A stretch of 64,000 nt of DNA from assembly GCF_001612945.1 (NCBI RefSeq), contig NZ_BDBK01000010.1, forward strand, positions 62,001 to 126,000, read 5' to 3'. The position numbers and the translations under genes were made by a program. This stretch comes from Nocardia inohanensis NBRC 100128. GTDB lineage: Bacteria > Actinomycetota > Actinomycetes > Mycobacteriales > Mycobacteriaceae. The notes under the pieces were generated by a model. It was not told where the DNA came from. It made no database searches and saw nothing but the letters and a program-made list of their open reading frames with translations. Positions 43,789 through 53,148 of this stretch are shown piece by piece (the first letter of the stretch is position 1; each line of letters begins with the position of its first letter).

Positions 43789-45182
43789 TCCGACGCCGGG
43801 CGGATATTGGCGTTGTGGTGGAAGACGTTGTCCGGATCCCAGGTCGATTTGAGGGCGGCCAGGCGGGAGTACTTGTCGCCGTAGCTGTCCCGGACGCGTT
43901 GCTGGTCGTCGTCGACGAGGAAGTTGATGTAGCCGGCGTCGGAGCGTGCGTACGGGCGCAGGGCGTCCCAGCAGTCGCGGACCCATTGCCGTTCGGCGTC
44001 GAAGGTGGACGGGTCGGGGCAGATGGCACTGATGTTGACGGCCCAGCAGGGGCGGCGTGAACCGCCGAAAGCCGTTGCGGCGTCTACAATCTCGGTGTAT
44101 CTGCCCCGCAACGGGAAGATCGGGAGCAGCGAGAGCGGGGAGCTGCTGCGCGGGAATTGCTCGACCAGGGTCGAGATCACCTCATCGCTGAGATCGTCTA
44201 CGTAGAGCGCCTTTTCGTAGGCGGGCAGGCCACGCGGCGCGGCTTCGTCGAACATCTGCTGGAGCGCGGTGTAAGGCATCGGCGTGACGAGTTCCCAAGC
44301 GGGAGTGGGGGTTGCGTCGCGCAGGGGTTGTACGACGGTGGCCAGTTCGGCGGGTTCCCCGAAGCCGACCACGGCCACCACGAATCCCGGTGCGAAATGG
44401 TATTCCTCGGGCACGAACGGCGCGGGCGGGGCGTGGACGGCCAGGATGGCGGCACAGTATCCGGCGGGCAGGGCCTCGATGAGGTCGCGGCCCGCCGCCA
44501 GCCCGGCCACGCCGTGCTCGGGCGTCCAGTACAGCATGGTCGCCTGCGCCAGCGGCGGCAGATCGTGCAGGGCGAAGGTGAATTCGGTGACGATGCCGAA
44601 GTTTCCGCCGCCCCCGCGCAGCGCCCACAGCAGGTCCGGGTGCTCTTCGGCGGAGGCGGTCACGATCCGGCCGTCGGCGGTGACGACCTCGGCGGAAATC
44701 ACACTGTCGCAAGATAATCCGGCGCGCATGGTGATCCACCCCATGCCACCGCCCAGGGTCAGCCCGCCGACCCCGGTATTGCTGATGAAGCCGCCGGTCA
44801 CGCCCAGGGCATGGGCGGCGGTCGCGCTGTCGACCAGTGCCCAGGTCGCTCCGCCGCCGACCCGCGCGAGTTTCGCGCCGGGATCCACGGTGACGGCGTT
44901 CAGCCCACCCAGGTCGATCAGCACGGCATTGTCGGCGACCGCGTGCCCGGCATAGTTGTGCCCGCCGCCGCGCACGGTCAGATCCAGTCCGGACTGACGC
45001 GCCTGGCGCACCGCCTCGGCGACCCCGGCCGCGCTACCCGGACGCACGATCAGCGCGGGTCTGCGGTCGATGCCGCCGTTCCAGACCTGGCGGGCCGATT
45101 CGTACTCCGCATCGCCCGGGGCGATCACCGGCCCGCCGATACCGGCCCGCAGCTTCTCGATATCCATTCCGACAGTGGTCAT
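43785..45182 (-). CDS. FAD-binding (BBE-like) oxidoreductase
   Basis: 465 residues from ATG at 45182. PCMH-type FAD fold: R-G-G-G-H-N-Y-A-G-H near residues 69-78 has the His that attaches FAD covalently; the region G-V-T-G-G-F-I-S-N-T-G-V-G-G lacks the Cys used in bi-covalent enzymes, so single attachment is likely. The BBE C-terminus is A-A-L-K-S-T-W-D-P-D-N-V-F-H-H-N-A-N-I. No signal peptide; the substrate is unknown (sugar, alcohol or antibiotic intermediate). Confidence 0.9.
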   Translation of the reverse strand: MTTVGMDIEKLRAGIGGPVIAPGDAEYESARQVWNGGIDRRPALIVRPGSAAGVAEAVRQARQSGLDLTVRGGGHNYAGHAVADNAVLIDLGGLNAVTVDPGAKLARVGGGATWALVDSATAAHALGVTGGFISNTGVGGLTLGGGMGWITMRAGLSCDSVISAEVVTADGRIVTASAEEHPDLLWALRGGGGNFGIVTEFTFALHDLPPLAQATMLYWTPEHGVAGLAAGRDLIEALPAGYCAAILAVHAPPAPFVPEEYHFAPGFVVAVVGFGEPAELATVVQPLRDATPTPAWELVTPMPYTALQQMFDEAAPRGLPAYEKALYVDDLSDEVISTLVEQFPRSSSPLSLLPIFPLRGRYTEIVDAATAFGGSRRPCWAVNISAICPDPSTFDAERQWVRDCWDALRPYARSDAGYINFLVDDDQQRVRDSYGDKYSRLAALKSTWDPDNVFHHNANIRPASD

Positions 45183-45400
45183 GGTGCAGCTCCTTCGATC
45201 CGGTACGCCGCGGCCGGCGCGAAGGCCGGATCGCGTTCCGGAGCGTGCTCCGCGCATCGGTCGTTCGGCCCATCCGTCGACTTCGGTGTCACTTCCCGCT
45301 CCGGACATACGTAACCGGCGGGCCGGAAGGTTCAGCCTCCGGCGAGCTGCTGCGGCATCCGGGCCGGGTGGCGAACACCGCTTCCGGGAGCGCCGGCCCG

Positions 45401-46960
45401 CTATCCGAGCAATTGGACGTCCGCGACGAAGTCGACGATGCGGCCGTCTTCGACCAGATACGCGCCGGGGGTCAGTGGCGCGTTGCCGTAGGAATCGTCG
45501 TCGTAGGTGAGCTGGACCAGATGCTGGAAGATCAGCGTCTGGCGGGCGTCCAGCTCGTAGGGGACCGCGAGCAGGCAGGTGCGGCGGGGAACGGCGATCC
45601 AGAGCCGATTGCTCTCCAAGGCGTCGTGGGCGTGGCGGAGGGCCTGCGCGTCCAGGATCTTCTCGGCGGAGAAGTCGTATCCGGAGCAGTTGGCGACGTG
45701 CAGGCCGAAGTGATCGCTGAGTTCCCAATCGTATTGGAGCAGAGCCAGACTCGCGACGGCCGAGGGGTAGAGCATCGGGTTCGCGAGGGCTTCGGCGGTG
45801 AGGTCGGCCATGGCGTAGCCCTCGCCGGTATCGGTGGCCAGCACCGCGATCGGGGCGGTGGGGGCATTCGCGGTGCGCCAGTGCGGGATTCGGTCCAGGT
45901 CCGGCCGATCCGGCGGCTGTAGCACCGGATAACGGTGGGCGTCCATCCGATACGCCTGATAGGCGATATCGGGATCTTGGAACTGGTCGAGGTCGTAGCG
46001 GTGGACGTGCACCCGGTCGTCGGGGTCCATCACCAGCAGCAGGTATTCGATGTGCAGCTGTTCGAGGACGCCGAGGTCGGGGCGGCCGCGGACGGCGTCG
46101 CCGAGGTCCGGGTCCGCCGCGATGACCTGCATGACATGGGATCGACTGCCCCGCTGGACGATTCGGCCGTCGATCGGATAGTTCGTCTCGGGCAGCCGGC
46201 CGGTGCCTTCGAAGTCCAGATGCACGTCCACCAGCAGCAGATGCCCGGGCCCGCCGGAGACGATGAAGTCGGCGGTCCGCTCCCGGACCGGCCAGTCCGC
46301 GAGGCCGCCGGTGAGGATCTCGAGCTCCGGCCGTTCGGCCAGATAGTCGGCGCCGACGGCCACCCGCCCCTCGTGCAGGGTGCGCTGAAGCTCCAGCCGG
46401 TCCTCGAAGGCGGTTCGCACCGTCTGGATGTGGTCCAGCAGCGTTTTCGGTGCGGCGGAACCCATCTCGTCCTCGGTGAATCCGTTGGGTGCGAGCAGCC
46501 CGGTATCGAGTTCGGTCTCGTGCAATCGCCCCTCGGCCGCGAGCTCCAATGGGGTCGGCAGCCCGGAGGCGTCCTGGAGCACGGCCGCCACCAGCCCCGC
46601 CACGTATTCGAAATCCTCGTAGCGGGCGGGCCACGGCAGCCACCGCTGCCAGCCGCCGTCCTGATCCATGCCCCAGCCGCCGCGTTGCAGCTCCGGCACC
46701 CAGTGCTGCGGAAACCGGTGCCGCCCCGGATAATTCGCGTTCGCGGGCAATATGCAGCGCAGGCTCTGCCCCGGCCGGTCGAAGACCACGAAGCGCGCCC
46801 CCCGCGCCGACAGCTCGACGCTACCGCCGGCCGGGAGCGCGAACATCTCCCAGGCCAGGTTGATCGGGAATTCCCGCCAGGCTTCCATCGCGACGGTCTC
46901 CCACAGCGCGTCCGACCGGTCACGTCCCAGCCATCCGCCGATCCCCACCCGAAACTCCAT
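45401..46960 (-). CDS. TY-Chap/YbjN-like N-terminal domain plus DUF1444-like C-terminal domain
   Basis: 519 residues from ATG at 46960. Residues about 25-150 follow the TY-Chap N-terminal pattern (W-E-M-F-A-L-P-A-G-G-S-V-E-L, L-P-A-N-A-N-Y near 75, G-G-W near 95, P-L-E-L near 138). Residues about 190-519 are of another fold: G-H-L-L-L-V-D-V-H-L-D-F, then P-I-A-V-L-A-T-D near 365 and R-L-W-I-A-V-P-R-R-T-C-L-L-A near 465, as in DUF1444/YtpQ-type proteins. Neither domain is an enzyme by motif. Such proteins often interact with secretion or T3SS-chaperone-like systems; role unknown. Confidence 0.6.
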   Translation of the reverse strand: MEFRVGIGGWLGRDRSDALWETVAMEAWREFPINLAWEMFALPAGGSVELSARGARFVVFDRPGQSLRCILPANANYPGRHRFPQHWVPELQRGGWGMDQDGGWQRWLPWPARYEDFEYVAGLVAAVLQDASGLPTPLELAAEGRLHETELDTGLLAPNGFTEDEMGSAAPKTLLDHIQTVRTAFEDRLELQRTLHEGRVAVGADYLAERPELEILTGGLADWPVRERTADFIVSGGPGHLLLVDVHLDFEGTGRLPETNYPIDGRIVQRGSRSHVMQVIAADPDLGDAVRGRPDLGVLEQLHIEYLLLVMDPDDRVHVHRYDLDQFQDPDIAYQAYRMDAHRYPVLQPPDRPDLDRIPHWRTANAPTAPIAVLATDTGEGYAMADLTAEALANPMLYPSAVASLALLQYDWELSDHFGLHVANCSGYDFSAEKILDAQALRHAHDALESNRLWIAVPRRTCLLAVPYELDARQTLIFQHLVQLTYDDDSYGNAPLTPGAYLVEDGRIVDFVADVQLLG

Positions 46961-47042
46961 CTACTCCGAACAACCGGCGAAACTTAGCACGACATTTCGG
47001 ACATCTGAAGCACCCGAATTCCAGTGTCTCGCCGGGCGATCG

Positions 47043-47465
47043 TCAAGAGTAGAGCCGCACCTTGTCGGCGGATTCGTTCTGGCTGGAGCATTCCTGATAC
47101 GGATTCGGCTCACCCTGCCGTTCCCCGCACACCCACCGCACGTTCTCCACGACGACCGCGATATCACCGCTCGACTGTCCCGCACGCTGATCCGCGTAAG
47201 CCGTCACGACAGCGGATGCGTTGGGACAGAACTCATTTCCCTTCGCGGTCGAAGCGACCACCGCCAGCCCCCAAGGCCCCGTACCGCATCGCACGATCTC
47301 GTGCCCCGCCGCAGGAAAGGCCGCAGCGGAGGTAGCCGGCGCCACCGAACTCGCCGCCCCACTGGGCGCGGAGGCGGTTAAAGAATCGTCATCACAGGCC
47401 GTCACCCCGCAGCCGAGCACGGCGACAAGGGTTCCGAAAGCGAGCCGTCCAGCCAATCCACGCAC
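47043..47465 (-). CDS. Putative lipoprotein, unknown function
   Basis: 140 residues from GTG at 47465, preceded by GGGAGG at 5 nt; the ATG ORF start (47537) has no ribosome site. Basic start, hydrophobic stretch and lipobox V-T-A-C (near 24; L-G-C at 19 is an alternative). The mature part has three further Cys pairs (C-G-T-G near 58; C-P-N near 77; C-G-E and C-S-S near 111-125), as in small secreted actinomycete proteins. I do not recognise the family. Confidence 0.7.
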   Translation of the reverse strand: MRGLAGRLAFGTLVAVLGCGVTACDDDSLTASAPSGAASSVAPATSAAAFPAAGHEIVRCGTGPWGLAVVASTAKGNEFCPNASAVVTAYADQRAGQSSGDIAVVVENVRWVCGERQGEPNPYQECSSQNESADKVRLYS

Positions 47466-47638
47466 CAGCGCCTCCCAAATCGTCAGGCCACCCCCTCGCG
47501 ATTCTGCCCCGCCCCGCCGCGACACGTCGCACGCCACGCGGGCCCACTCCCCACCCCACCGCGAGCGTGCTTTGGTTGCGGGGGTCTCTCGGCCGATGCC
47601 GCAACCAGTTCACAGTGATCGGCCGACCAGGTCGTGGG

Positions 47639-48172
47639 TCAGCCGACGTCGCGGCGGAGCCAGGTCACTTCGGCTCCTTCGCCGCCGAGGCGGAAGGGTT
47701 CCAGGGCGTCGTCCCAGGGGGTGCCCAAGGCGCGGTCGAGTTCGGCGGCGATCTCGTGCGCCGAGTTGCGGCCTTGTGCGCGGGCCTCGGTGACGATGGC
47801 GCGCAGGCGCATCTCGCCGACCATGACGTCGCCGTTGGCGCTCATGGGGGCGTTCCACAGGCCGAGGCCGGGGACGAAGCTGTAGCGCTCGCCGTCTACG
47901 CCTTCGGAGGGGTCTTCGGTGACTTCGAAGTAGAGGACGGGCCAGTCCCGCAATGCTTTGGCTAACCGGCCGCCGGTACCGACCGGGCCATACCAATCGG
48001 TGGTGGCGCGGAGATGGCCGGGGTCCGCGGGCTGGGCGGTCCATCTGAGTTTCGCCGGTGATTTCAGGGTCGAGGTGAGCGCCCATTCGATATGCGGGCA
48101 CAGCGCGGCCGGCGACGCATGGATGTAGACGACTCCAGACGTCGCCTCCGCGAACTGGTTCGACGCGCGCAC
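47639..48172 (-). CDS. DUF3145 family protein
   Basis: 177 residues from GTG at 48172, seven bases after GGAGGT; TTG at 48211 gives a longer form without a ribosome site. A-L-C-P-H-I-E-W-A-L, F-E-V-T-E-D-P-S-E-G-V-D-G-E-R, P-G-L-G-L-W and M-S-A-N-G-D-V-M-V-G-E-M-R-L-R are DUF3145 hallmarks. The family is restricted to actinobacteria and its function is unknown. The gene for a beta-lactamase-fold protein lies upstream on the same strand, as in Rv2257c-Rv2256c. Confidence 0.88.
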   Translation of the reverse strand: MRASNQFAEATSGVVYIHASPAALCPHIEWALTSTLKSPAKLRWTAQPADPGHLRATTDWYGPVGTGGRLAKALRDWPVLYFEVTEDPSEGVDGERYSFVPGLGLWNAPMSANGDVMVGEMRLRAIVTEARAQGRNSAHEIAAELDRALGTPWDDALEPFRLGGEGAEVTWLRRDVG

Positions 48173-48310
48173 CACTGACACCTCCGGCTGGACGAGGGAC
48201 GTCTTCCCCAACGACCCGACAGCCGGCGTTGCCCGAGTTTACTGGAGTGCCCGGTGTTACGTGTGTTGCTTTCGAGACGTGTCGCGCGGCGATGCGGACG
48301 CGCCGGGGCG

Positions 48311-49123
48311 CTACCCGAACTCGGCGATGACGGCGTCACTGAGGGTCGGCCACGCCGCCCGGGCCCAGTCACCGAAATTTTCGTCCGCCAACCCGAGACA
48401 CGCCATGCCGACTTCCGGGTCGATCCACAGGAAGGTGCCCGATTGCCCGAAGTGTCCGTAAGTCCGCGCCGAATTGGCCCCGCCGGTCCAGTGCGGGATT
48501 TTGTGATCGCGGATTTCGAAGCCCAATCCCCAGTCGTTGGGGCGCTGCGACCCGTAACCGGGGAGTACGCCATTGCGTCCCGGGAATTGCACTGCGGTTG
48601 CCTCGGAAAGCAATTCGGCACTTACGATTCGCGGGTTGAGCAATTCTTCAGCGAATCGCAGTAGGTCTGCGACGGAGGATTGCGCGGCATGCCCCGCCGG
48701 GCCCGCGAGCACCGACGATCCCATGCCGAGCGGTTCGAAGACCGCCTCGTGCAGGTAGCGATCGAAGGGGATCCCGGTCTGGGCGGCAACGAAATCCGCG
48801 AGCACCTCGAACCCGGCGCTGGAGTAGATCCGCCGCGCGCCCGGCTCGGCGAGCACCTCGCCGGTGTCGAACGCCAGCCCGGAGGTGTGCGCCAGCAGAT
48901 GCCGCACCGTCGATCCGGGCGGGCCGGCGGGCTGCTCCAGCTCCACCGCACCCTCCTCGACCGCGACCAGAACCGCGTACGCCACAAGGGGTTTCGTCAC
49001 CGACGCGAGCCGGAAGACCCGCTCGGTATCGCCTTCGGTGTCCACGGTTCCCTTACCGCGCACCGCCACCCCGGCCGCCGCATGCCGGACCGGCCACTGT
49101 CGAATCTGCTCGAGCGCTCGCAC
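48311..49123 (-). CDS. Beta-lactamase-fold serine hydrolase
   Basis: 270 residues from GTG at 49123. S-V-T-K near residue 41 (nucleophile Ser), Y-S-S-A-G near 100 (the Y-x-N site, here Y-S-S) and H-F-G-Q-S-G near 226 (in place of K-T-G). No signal peptide. The gene is upstream of DUF3145 on the same strand; together they keep the mycobacterial pair order. A DD-peptidase or esterase role is possible. Confidence 0.85.
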   Translation of the reverse strand: MRALEQIRQWPVRHAAAGVAVRGKGTVDTEGDTERVFRLASVTKPLVAYAVLVAVEEGAVELEQPAGPPGSTVRHLLAHTSGLAFDTGEVLAEPGARRIYSSAGFEVLADFVAAQTGIPFDRYLHEAVFEPLGMGSSVLAGPAGHAAQSSVADLLRFAEELLNPRIVSAELLSEATAVQFPGRNGVLPGYGSQRPNDWGLGFEIRDHKIPHWTGGANSARTYGHFGQSGTFLWIDPEVGMACLGLADENFGDWARAAWPTLSDAVIAEFG

Positions 49124-49169
49124 TCCCCGAGCCTACGAGCCGGTCCGCGTCGAGTCGCTGCGGGGCGCG

Positions 49170-50609
49170 CTACGCATCGGAGCCGGAGGGGGTGAGTTGC
49201 TGGGCGGGCGCGCGGTTGAGCGCCGAGCGGCGGCGACCGTAACCGAAGTAGATGACCAGCCCCACCGCGGACCAGAGGGTGAAGGCCAGCCAGGTGACGC
49301 CCGGCAGATGCAGCAGCAGCCACCCGCACATGAGGACGCCGAGCACGGGCACCAGCGGGACCAGGGTGCGGAAGGTGCGCGGCAGCTCGGGTTTGGTGCG
49401 GCGCAGCACGAGCACGCCGATGTTCACCAGGCCGAAGGAGACCAGGGTGCCGATATTGGTGGCATTGACGAGCTCGCCCAGCGGCACCAGCGCCGACAGC
49501 ACCGCGACCACACCGCCCACGATGAGGGTGTTCACGGTGGGCACCCGCTTCTTGCCGACCTTGGACAACACCTTCGGCATCAGCCCGTCGCGCGACATCG
49601 AGACCAGGATCCGGGTCTGCCCGTAGAGCACGGTGAGCACCACCGAGGCGATGGCGATGACCGCGCCCGCCGCGAGAATCGTTGCGGGCCAGCTGCGCCC
49701 GGTCACCTGCTCGAGCACGGTGGCCAGGGAGGCGCCGGAGCCGCTGACGTCGTCCACGCCGACCGCGCCGACGGCGGTGAGCGCCACCAGCACGTACACG
49801 ATGGTGACGATGCCGAGCGAGATGATGATGGCGCGCGGCAGATCCCGCTGCGGATTCTTGGCCTCCTCACCCGCGGTGGAGGCGGCATCGAATCCGATGA
49901 AGGAGAAGAACACCATGGAGGCCGCCGCCCCGATACCGGCCACGCCCATCGGCGCGAAGGGGTGCAGGTGCCCGGAGTCGAAGGCGGTGACCGCGACGAC
50001 CACGAAGAACACCAGCACCGCGATCTTCACCATGGTGGTGATGGTGGTGACCCGCGCGCTCTCCCGGATGCCGTCCAGCAGTACGCCGGTGGCGAGCAGA
50101 ACCACCACGGCCGCAGGCAGATTGACGATCCCACCCGCACCCGGCGGCGCGGACAGGGCTTCGGGAATCCGCCATCCGATGGTGGAGCCGAGGAATTCGT
50201 TGAGGTAGGACCCCCACCCGACGGCGACCGCCGCCACCGACACCCCGTACTCCAGCAGCAGGCACCACCCGCACACCCACGCGATGATCTCGCCGAGCGT
50301 GGCATAGGTGTAGGAGTACGCCGACCCGGAAACCGGTACGGCCCCCGCCAGTTCCGCGTACGACAGCGCCGAGAACAGGGCGGCCAGCGCCGCGATCACG
50401 AACGACACCACCACCGCAGGTCCGGCCAGCGGCGCGGCCTCCCCCAGCACCACGAAGATGCCGGTGCCCAGCGTCGCACCGACCGACAGCGAGATCAGCG
50501 CGACCAGGCCCATACTGCGCTTCAGCGCGGTGTGCTCACCATCCGAAGCGAGCTGTTCGACGGGCTTGGTCCGCAGCAAAGAAGTGGTAATCCGAGAGAG
50601 TCCGGGCAC
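49170..50609 (-). CDS. APC-family amino acid permease (cationic amino acid type)
   Basis: 479 residues from GTG at 50609; the 611-residue ORF continues upstream through the MerR gene's antisense and is rejected. Twelve hydrophobic segments are visible. The start S-V-G-A-T-L-G-T-G-I-F near residue 42 and S-Y-A-E-L near 95, then F-F-S-F-I-G-F-D near 225 are family signatures. It imports an amino acid by cation symport or exchange. Neighbours do not show the substrate. Confidence 0.9.
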   Translation of the reverse strand: MPGLSRITTSLLRTKPVEQLASDGEHTALKRSMGLVALISLSVGATLGTGIFVVLGEAAPLAGPAVVVSFVIAALAALFSALSYAELAGAVPVSGSAYSYTYATLGEIIAWVCGWCLLLEYGVSVAAVAVGWGSYLNEFLGSTIGWRIPEALSAPPGAGGIVNLPAAVVVLLATGVLLDGIRESARVTTITTMVKIAVLVFFVVVAVTAFDSGHLHPFAPMGVAGIGAAASMVFFSFIGFDAASTAGEEAKNPQRDLPRAIIISLGIVTIVYVLVALTAVGAVGVDDVSGSGASLATVLEQVTGRSWPATILAAGAVIAIASVVLTVLYGQTRILVSMSRDGLMPKVLSKVGKKRVPTVNTLIVGGVVAVLSALVPLGELVNATNIGTLVSFGLVNIGVLVLRRTKPELPRTFRTLVPLVPVLGVLMCGWLLLHLPGVTWLAFTLWSAVGLVIYFGYGRRRSALNRAPAQQLTPSGSDA

Positions 50610-50715
50610 GTACTGCGACGCTACCTGGTGAGACCCCGGAAACCGACTCAGGGGTCCCGTGTCAAGCGCGCTTTCAAAACCCGAGCTACCCACCGGCTTC
50701 CAACCGGATGGCGGC

Positions 50716-51081
50716 TCAGTGCGTGGCGTCGTAGGGGCCGGCGTGGATCGCGGACTGGTGCTGGGCGAGCAGATCGCGACGGCGGGTGAGGTCGGCGATC
50801 TGGTCGTCGAGGCGGGACAGGCCGTCGTGCACGATCTTTCGGGTGCGATCACAGTGCTGGATGCCGGTGGCCACGGCGCAGGGCAGGAGTTCGCGGATGG
50901 CGCGGGTGTTGAGGCCGGCCCGGAGCAGTTCGCGGATGCGCTGGACGCGGGTGGGGGCCTCGGCGTCGTAGCTGCGGTAGCCGTTGGAATCGCGGTGCGG
51001 GACAAGTAGTCCCTGCTCCTCGTAGTAGCGGAGCAGCCGCGGGGCGACGCCGGTGGTCTGCGACAGTTCTCCGATCAGCAC
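50716..51081 (-). CDS. MerR family regulator (divergent hydrolase)
   Basis: 121 residues from GTG at 51081, with GGAGG five bases upstream. L-I-G-E-L-S-Q-T-T-G-V-A-P-R-L-L-R-Y-Y-E-E-Q-G-L-L near residues 2-26 is the MerR HTH and wing; the rest is the dimerisation helix (D-R-T-R-K-I-V-H-D-G-L-S-R-L-D-D-Q-I). A single Cys pair (C-A-V and H-C-D) in the middle could bind a metal or react with electrophiles. It is divergent from the hydrolase gene at 51142 and its target promoter lies in the 60-bp gap. Confidence 0.9.
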   Translation of the reverse strand: MLIGELSQTTGVAPRLLRYYEEQGLLVPHRDSNGYRSYDAEAPTRVQRIRELLRAGLNTRAIRELLPCAVATGIQHCDRTRKIVHDGLSRLDDQIADLTRRRDLLAQHQSAIHAGPYDATH

Positions 51082-51102
51082 TGTGACCTCCGGCACTCGG
51101 GG

Positions 51103-51134
51103 TTGACGTTCACATCCATGTGAATCCCTAACGT
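51103..51134 (+). promoter_or_regulatory. MerR-type promoter of the hydrolase gene
   Basis: TTGACG (51103-51108) and TAACGT (51129-51134) are separated by 20 bp, longer than the usual 17, and the spacer holds the palindrome TTCACATCCATGTGAA (51109-51124, arms of 7 bp). This is the classical layout of MerR-controlled promoters. The ATG at 51142 is 7 bp beyond the -10, so translation is nearly leaderless. Confidence 0.82.
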
Positions 51135-51141
51135 CGCTGCC

Positions 51142-51909
51142 ATGACGAACATTTCGCTCTCCACCACGGTCACCGGATCCGGCCCCGCCATCGTGCTCGC
51201 GCACGGGGCCGGGGGTGGCATCGCCGCCAATTTCGGTGGGCTGATTCCGCTGCTCGCCGCGGCCCATACCGTCATCGGCCCGGATTACCCGGCCGACGAC
51301 ACCCCGCTGGATCTGGACGAGCTGGCCGACGCACTGGTGGCGGCGGCCGTCGCCGCCGGGGCGGAGGAGTTCACCATCGTCGGCTATTCGCTCGGCACCG
51401 CGGTGGCGGTGCGGGCGGCGGTGCGGCATCCGGAGCGGGTGCGCGGGCTGGTGCTCACCGCGGGATTCGCGCGGGCCGACAATCGCACCGGGCTGACCGC
51501 CGAGCTGTGGCAGCGCCTGCTGGCCGCCGGTGATCGGGAGGGCTTCGCCCGCCTCGTGCTGCTCTCCGGTTTCGACCGGGACTTCGTGAATTCGATTCCC
51601 CCGGAGCAGCTTTCGGCGGCGATCGCGATGACCGCCGCGAACATCCCCGGCGGGACGGCCGCGCAGGCCGCGCTCGTACTGGCCGCCGATGTGACCGCCG
51701 ACCTGGCGCGCATCACGGTGCCGACCCTGGTCATCGGGTTGACCGGCGACCTGCTGGTCGATCCGGCCAATGCCCGCGCCCAGGCGGCGGGCATCCCCGG
51801 CGCGGAGTATCTGGAGCTGCCGGGCGGCCACGTGATCATGCTCGAGCAGCCGGCACCCTGGCATGCGGCCATCCTCGAATTCCTGAGCCGGCAGCCGGTC
51901 CGGGGCTGA
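51142..51909 (+). CDS. Alpha/beta hydrolase, MerR-controlled
   Basis: 255 residues from ATG at 51142. H-G-A-G-G-G near residue 20 (oxyanion loop), nucleophile elbow G-Y-S-L-G-T near 76-81 and the C-terminal His in G-G-H-V-I-M near 230. Short, cytosolic, of the epoxide-hydrolase/esterase class. Controlled by the divergent MerR product through the promoter at 51103-51134, so the substrate may be the inducer or its product. Confidence 0.88.
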   Translation: MTNISLSTTVTGSGPAIVLAHGAGGGIAANFGGLIPLLAAAHTVIGPDYPADDTPLDLDELADALVAAAVAAGAEEFTIVGYSLGTAVAVRAAVRHPERVRGLVLTAGFARADNRTGLTAELWQRLLAAGDREGFARLVLLSGFDRDFVNSIPPEQLSAAIAMTAANIPGGTAAQAALVLAADVTADLARITVPTLVIGLTGDLLVDPANARAQAAGIPGAEYLELPGGHVIMLEQPAPWHAAILEFLSRQPVRG

Positions 51910-51951
51910 ACCTGACCGGCCGGTAAGTTCGGCGGCTACCATCGAGGGATC

Positions 51952-53142
51952 ATGAATGCGCATGTCACGATCCACGGTGAGGTGGAATCCGGATTCGGGC
52001 CGGTGGCCGATGCTTTCCGGCGGAATTTCGACCGGCACGGCGAGATCGGCGCGGCGGTGGCCGTGTTCGACGGGAACCGGCCCGTCGTGGATCTGTGGGC
52101 GGGGCACCGGGATCGGAAGCGGCGGGTGGCGTGGGAGCGCGACACCATGGCCCCGGTGTGGTCGTCCACGAAGGGCATGACGGCGTTCGTGTTCGCGGCG
52201 GCGGTGTCGCGGGGGCTGCTGGATTACGAGGCTCCGGTGGCGAAGTACTGGCCGCAGTTCGCCGCGCACGGCAAGGAATCGATCACGGTCCGGCAGTTGC
52301 TGGATCATCAGGCGGGGCTGGCGGCGCTGGATCGGCCGGTGCGGCTCGCCGATATGGCGGATCTGGATCGCCTCGCCGGGATCCTGGCGGAGCAGAAACC
52401 GTTGTGGCAGCCGGGAACCCGGCACGGGTATCACCCGATCACGGCCGGGCTGTATCAGGGTGAGCTGATCCGGCGGGTGGATCCGGCACAGCGCACCTTG
52501 GGCCGAGTATTCGCCGAGGACTTCGCCGCGCCGTTGCACCTGGATTTCTATATCGGCCTGCCGGAGGAGATTCCGCTGGATCGCGTGGCGACCCTGTCCG
52601 CCACCGCGGGCCTGGACATTCTGCGCTACGAGCGAGATCTGCCGCTGCGCATCGGAATTCAGCTGTACAGCAAGCAGGGGCTGTCGTTCCGCGCGTTGAA
52701 CAGCCCGCAGGTCGGCGCACCGGCCCGCGCCGCCCGCCGGGAATTCCTGGAGGTGGAGAGCCCGGCGGCGGGCGGTGTGGGCACGGCGCGGGCACTGGCC
52801 CGGGTGTACGGGGCAGCGGCCGGGGAGACCGGCGAATTGCCGATCGACCGAGACCTGCTGCAACGCTTGGCCAGTGCCGATACCGCCGACGACGTCCCGG
52901 CCGAGGACCTGGTGCTCCTCACCCCCAGCCGCTACCACCTGGGCTTCCGGAAGTCGCGCGGCAGCTTCCGATTCGGCACCGACAAACGCGCCTACGGCAC
53001 CACCGGCTACGGCGGCTCGTTCGGATTCGCCGATCCGGCAACGGGTCTCGGCTTCGGCTACGTCATGAACCGCCTCGGCATGGCCGTGCTCGACGACGTG
53101 CGCTCGCGCAATCTCCGCGAGGCCCTGCTGCGCTGCGGCTGA
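51952..53142 (+). CDS. Beta-lactamase-fold esterase (EstB/LipL-like)
   Basis: 396 residues from ATG at 51952. Nucleophile S-S-T-K near residue 71 (W-S-S-T-K-G-M) and Y-H-P near 162 in the Y-x-N position, with G-Y-G-G-S-F-G-F near 345-355 in the K-T-G position. No signal peptide. Typical of family VIII carboxylesterases. It starts 42 bp after the hydrolase and could be co-transcribed; both may act on ester substrates. Confidence 0.87.
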   Translation: MNAHVTIHGEVESGFGPVADAFRRNFDRHGEIGAAVAVFDGNRPVVDLWAGHRDRKRRVAWERDTMAPVWSSTKGMTAFVFAAAVSRGLLDYEAPVAKYWPQFAAHGKESITVRQLLDHQAGLAALDRPVRLADMADLDRLAGILAEQKPLWQPGTRHGYHPITAGLYQGELIRRVDPAQRTLGRVFAEDFAAPLHLDFYIGLPEEIPLDRVATLSATAGLDILRYERDLPLRIGIQLYSKQGLSFRALNSPQVGAPARAARREFLEVESPAAGGVGTARALARVYGAAAGETGELPIDRDLLQRLASADTADDVPAEDLVLLTPSRYHLGFRKSRGSFRFGTDKRAYGTTGYGGSFGFADPATGLGFGYVMNRLGMAVLDDVRSRNLREALLRCG

Positions 53143-53148
53143 AACGCG

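Noticed and set aside
42442..43986. 514-residue ORF antisense to dctA
   Set aside because: His/Arg/Gln-rich shadow without membrane segments or motifs.
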